Of a DNA stretch of 34,076 bases, positions 31,680 to 34,076 are shown one piece after another. The translations under genes were made by a program, and so were the position numbers. The stretch's first letter is position 1; every line of letters begins with the position of its first letter. The notes beneath the pieces were generated by a model. The model had not been told where the DNA came from. It saw only the letters and a list, made by a program, of their open reading frames with translations, and searched no databases. The DNA is from Oscillospiraceae bacterium (lineage in GTDB: Bacteria; Bacillota; Clostridia; Oscillospirales; Ruminococcaceae): contig JAFSCM010000037.1 in assembly GCA_017436765.1 (NCBI GenBank), forward strand, positions 1-34,076. The letters are read 5' to 3'.

Positions 31680-33647
31680 TTGGCAGAACGATTTAAACTT
31701 GTAAGTGAATACAGCCCTATGGGAGACCAGCCAAAAGCCATAGAAGCTATTGCCGAAGGGATAGAAAAAGGTCTGAAATCGCAGACTATTCTGGGGGCAA
31801 CAGGTACAGGCAAAACCTATGTAATGGCAAATATTATAGAAAAAATCAACAGGCCTACACTTGTTCTTGCGCATAACAAAACGCTTGCCGCACAGCTGTG
31901 TACAGAGTTCAAGGAGCTTTTTCCGGAAAATGCAGTGGAATATTTTGTATCCTATTATGATTACTACCAGCCTGAAGCATATATTCCGTCCACAGATGTA
32001 TATATCGAAAAGGACAGTGCTATAAATGAAGAAATTGACCGTTTGCGCCACAGCGCAACTGCAAGCCTTTCAGAAAGACGGGATGTTATCATCGTAGCCA
32101 GTGTTTCCTGCATTTATTCTCTCGGTGACCCGATAGATTATCGTGAAATGGTAATTTCTCTGCGTCAGGGTATGGAAAAAAGCCGTGATGAACTGATGAA
32201 GGAACTTGTAAAGCTGCAGTATGAGCGTAATGATATGAATTTTATCCGCAATAAATTCCGTGTGCGCGGAGATGTGCTGGAAGTATATCCTGCTTACAGT
32301 CACGAAACTGCTTACCGCATAGAGTTTTTCGGAGATGAAATTGACAGGATAAGAGAAATCAACCATCTTACAGGTGAAGTAAAAAATACTATAAGCCATC
32401 TGGCAATTTTTCCTGCAAGCCACTATATTATATCTGATGAAAAGCTGAAAAGATCACTTGAGCGTATTCAGGACGAAATGGACAGTCAGATTAAAATGTT
32501 TACTGCTGAAGGAAAACTGATTGAAGCACAGCGAATAGCACAGCGTACCATGTATGATATGGAGATGCTGCAGGAGGTGGGAACCTGCAAAGGGGTGGAA
32601 AACTATTCTTCTGTGTTTGCAGGCAGAAAACCGGGTGAAACAGGCACAACACTGCTGGATTATTTCCCAGAAGATTTTGTGCTGTTTATAGACGAATCCC
32701 ATGTTACCATACCGCAGGTGGGTGCAATGTACGGCGGTGACTATGCAAGAAAGAAAAATCTTGTGGAATACGGATTCCGCCTGCCGAGTGCATTTGATAA
32801 CCGTCCTCTTAAATTTGAAGAATTTGAAAGCAAAATCAACCAGACGGTTTTTGTAAGTGCCACACCTGGCAAATATGAAAAAGAACACAGTGAAAATGTA
32901 ACGGAGCTTATAATACGCCCTACAGGTCTTGTAGACCCTGAAATAATAGTTAAACCTGTGGAAGGGCAGATTGAAGACCTGCTGGAAGAAATAAAGCTTC
33001 GCATAGACAAAAATGAAAGGGTGCTTGTTACAACCCTTACAAAAAAGATGGCAGAAGACCTTACAGAGTATCTGTCACATCAGAAAATCAAAGTGAAATA
33101 TATGCATCACGAGGTGGATACCTTTGAGCGTATGGAACTTATCCGTGATATCAGAACTGGTACAATCGATGTGCTTGTTGGTATCAACCTTCTGCGAGAA
33201 GGTCTGGATATGCCGGAAGTAAGCCTTATTGCCATTCTTGATGCAGACAAGGAAGGTTTTCTGCGCAGTGAAACCAGCCTTATACAGACAATAGGCCGTG
33301 CAGCACGAAATGCCAACGGACAGGTTATTATGTATGCGGACAGCGTTACAAACTCTATGGAACGCGCCATAACAGAAACATACCGCCGCCGTGAAATTCA
33401 GATGAAATACAACGAAGAACACGGCATTGTGCCGCAGACTGTCAAAAAGGATATCCGCGGTATTATTGAAATTTCCTCCAAAGATGATGAGGCAAACCAG
33501 AAGAAGAATAAACGCATGTCCAAAGCTGAAAAAGAAAAACTTATCGAAAAGCTTACAAAAGAAATGAAGGAAGCTGCCAAAATACTTGACTTTGAGCACG
33601 CAGCGTTTGTTCGAGACAGAATTGAAAAGCTAAAAAATTCTAAATAG
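31680..33647 (+). CDS. uvrB: Excinuclease ABC subunit B
   Basis: UvrB verifies DNA damage and loads UvrC in nucleotide excision repair. The 655-residue protein begins [17 protein letters not shown] and has Walker A GATGTGKT at residues 39-46. The beta-hairpin region [22 protein letters not shown] inserts into DNA. DEAD-box-like [12 protein letters not shown] follows, then helicase motifs ([45 protein letters not shown]) and a C-terminal UVR domain that binds UvrC. The start is TTG at 31680, RBS AAAGGAGGG. uvrA follows 9 bases later. Confidence 0.98.
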   Translation: MAERFKLVSEYSPMGDQPKAIEAIAEGIEKGLKSQTILGATGTGKTYVMANIIEKINRPTLVLAHNKTLAAQLCTEFKELFPENAVEYFVSYYDYYQPEAYIPSTDVYIEKDSAINEEIDRLRHSATASLSERRDVIIVASVSCIYSLGDPIDYREMVISLRQGMEKSRDELMKELVKLQYERNDMNFIRNKFRVRGDVLEVYPAYSHETAYRIEFFGDEIDRIREINHLTGEVKNTISHLAIFPASHYIISDEKLKRSLERIQDEMDSQIKMFTAEGKLIEAQRIAQRTMYDMEMLQEVGTCKGVENYSSVFAGRKPGETGTTLLDYFPEDFVLFIDESHVTIPQVGAMYGGDYARKKNLVEYGFRLPSAFDNRPLKFEEFESKINQTVFVSATPGKYEKEHSENVTELIIRPTGLVDPEIIVKPVEGQIEDLLEEIKLRIDKNERVLVTTLTKKMAEDLTEYLSHQKIKVKYMHHEVDTFERMELIRDIRTGTIDVLVGINLLREGLDMPEVSLIAILDADKEGFLRSETSLIQTIGRAARNANGQVIMYADSVTNSMERAITETYRRREIQMKYNEEHGIVPQTVKKDIRGIIEISSKDDEANQKKNKRMSKAEKEKLIEKLTKEMKEAAKILDFEHAAFVRDRIEKLKNSK

Positions 33648-33656
33648 GTGATTTTA

Positions 33657-34076
33657 ATGGCAAATGACAAAATTATTATAAAGGGTGCAAGGGAAAACAA
33701 CCTTAAAAATATAGATGTTACACTGCCAAGAGACAAGATGATTGTAATGACAGGACTTTCGGGTTCGGGTAAATCCAGTCTTGCCTTTGATACAATCTAC
33801 GCAGACGGACAGAGAAGATATATGGAAAGTCTGTCTTCCTATGCACGCCAGTTTCTTGGTCAGATGGAAAAACCGAATGTGGAAAGTATAGAAGGCCTTT
33901 CGCCGGCAATATCCATTGATCAGAAAACAACAAGCAAAAACCCTCGCTCTACTGTGGGTACAGTAACTGAAATATATGACTATCTGCGTCTTCTGTACGC
34001 AAGAATAGGTATTCCGCACTGTCCTGTATGCGGCAAGGAGATTAAGCAGCAGTCGGTGGACCAGATGGTTGACAAG
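33657..34076 (+). CDS. uvrA: Excinuclease ABC subunit A, N-terminal part (3' end outside window)
   Basis: UvrA is the dimeric ABC-type ATPase that first finds bulky DNA lesions and hands them to UvrB. The first 140 codons are present. They include [16 protein letters not shown], the first Walker [74 protein letters not shown] and the first zinc-site CPVCG. The start is ATG at 33657 with AGGTG, which overlaps the uvrB stop codon. The frame is open to the window edge. Confidence 0.97.
   Translation, partial: MANDKIIIKGARENNLKNIDVTLPRDKMIVMTGLSGSGKSSLAFDTIYADGQRRYMESLSSYARQFLGQMEKPNVESIEGLSPAISIDQKTTSKNPRSTVGTVTEIYDYLRLLYARIGIPHCPVCGKEIKQQSVDQMVDK

Noticed and set aside
1..34076. tRNA, rRNA, CRISPR, insertion sequence or prophage signals
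   Set aside because: No CCA-ended cloverleaf, spaced direct repeats, transposase or integrase motifs were seen on either strand; nearly all sequence is accounted for by the genes listed.

Overview
The window comes from the chromosome of a low-GC, endospore-forming member of the Firmicutes, most likely class Clostridia and an Oscillospirales/Ruminococcaceae-like lineage. Three things support this. There is a spoIIGA-sigE-sigG-ylmC sporulation cluster and a gerA-type germinant receptor operon. There is a Gram-positive type PolC replicase. The translation signals are AGGAGG-like and start codons are often TTG or GTG. I cannot name a genus from sequence alone. Both ends cut genes: a SecDF fusion on the left and UvrA on the right. 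No tRNA, rRNA, CRISPR array, insertion sequence or prophage was seen, and no gap between genes exceeds 300 bases.

Layout. 1-2.7 kb: the end of secDF, a TIM-barrel sugar-phosphate isomerase-like gene, and nrdR. 2.7-6.9 kb: a spore-membrane region. A minus-strand DUF421 (YetF-like) plus DUF4363-like pair diverges from a gerA-B-C type operon whose B and C subunits are unusually short and diverged. 7-9.7 kb: spoIIGA, sigE, sigG and ylmC/ymxH, in the order known from Bacillus and Clostridia. 9.9-13.4 kb: an accessory stretch with brnQ, a RimJ/RimL-type acetyltransferase, a Nudix-GNAT fusion and, on the minus strand, a flavin-binding PNPOx-like protein.

13.4-26 kb: a long housekeeping run, rpsB, tsf, pyrH, frr, uppS, cdsA, dxr, rseP, ispG, polC. 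It covers translation, ribosome recycling, UMP synthesis, the undecaprenyl carrier, CDP-diacylglycerol, two MEP-pathway steps, intramembrane proteolysis and DNA replication. The rpsB transcript begins with a well-folded leader of about 105 nt. A terminator-like hairpin abuts the uppS ribosome-binding site. 26-34 kb: a VOC-fold protein behind a strong promoter with a palindrome, a minus-strand RluA-family pseudouridine synthase, radC coupled to a DUF1287 protein, an AGCS amino-acid:sodium symporter divergent from a LysR regulator with a shared palindrome, then uvrB and uvrA.

Most of the window is conserved core genome. The points most worth a second look are the DUF421/DUF4363 pair beside a compact ger operon, the structured rpsB leader, the Nudix-GNAT fusion, the hairpin directly before uppS, and the shared LysR/AGCS operator. 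I did not find a clearly new multi-gene system.
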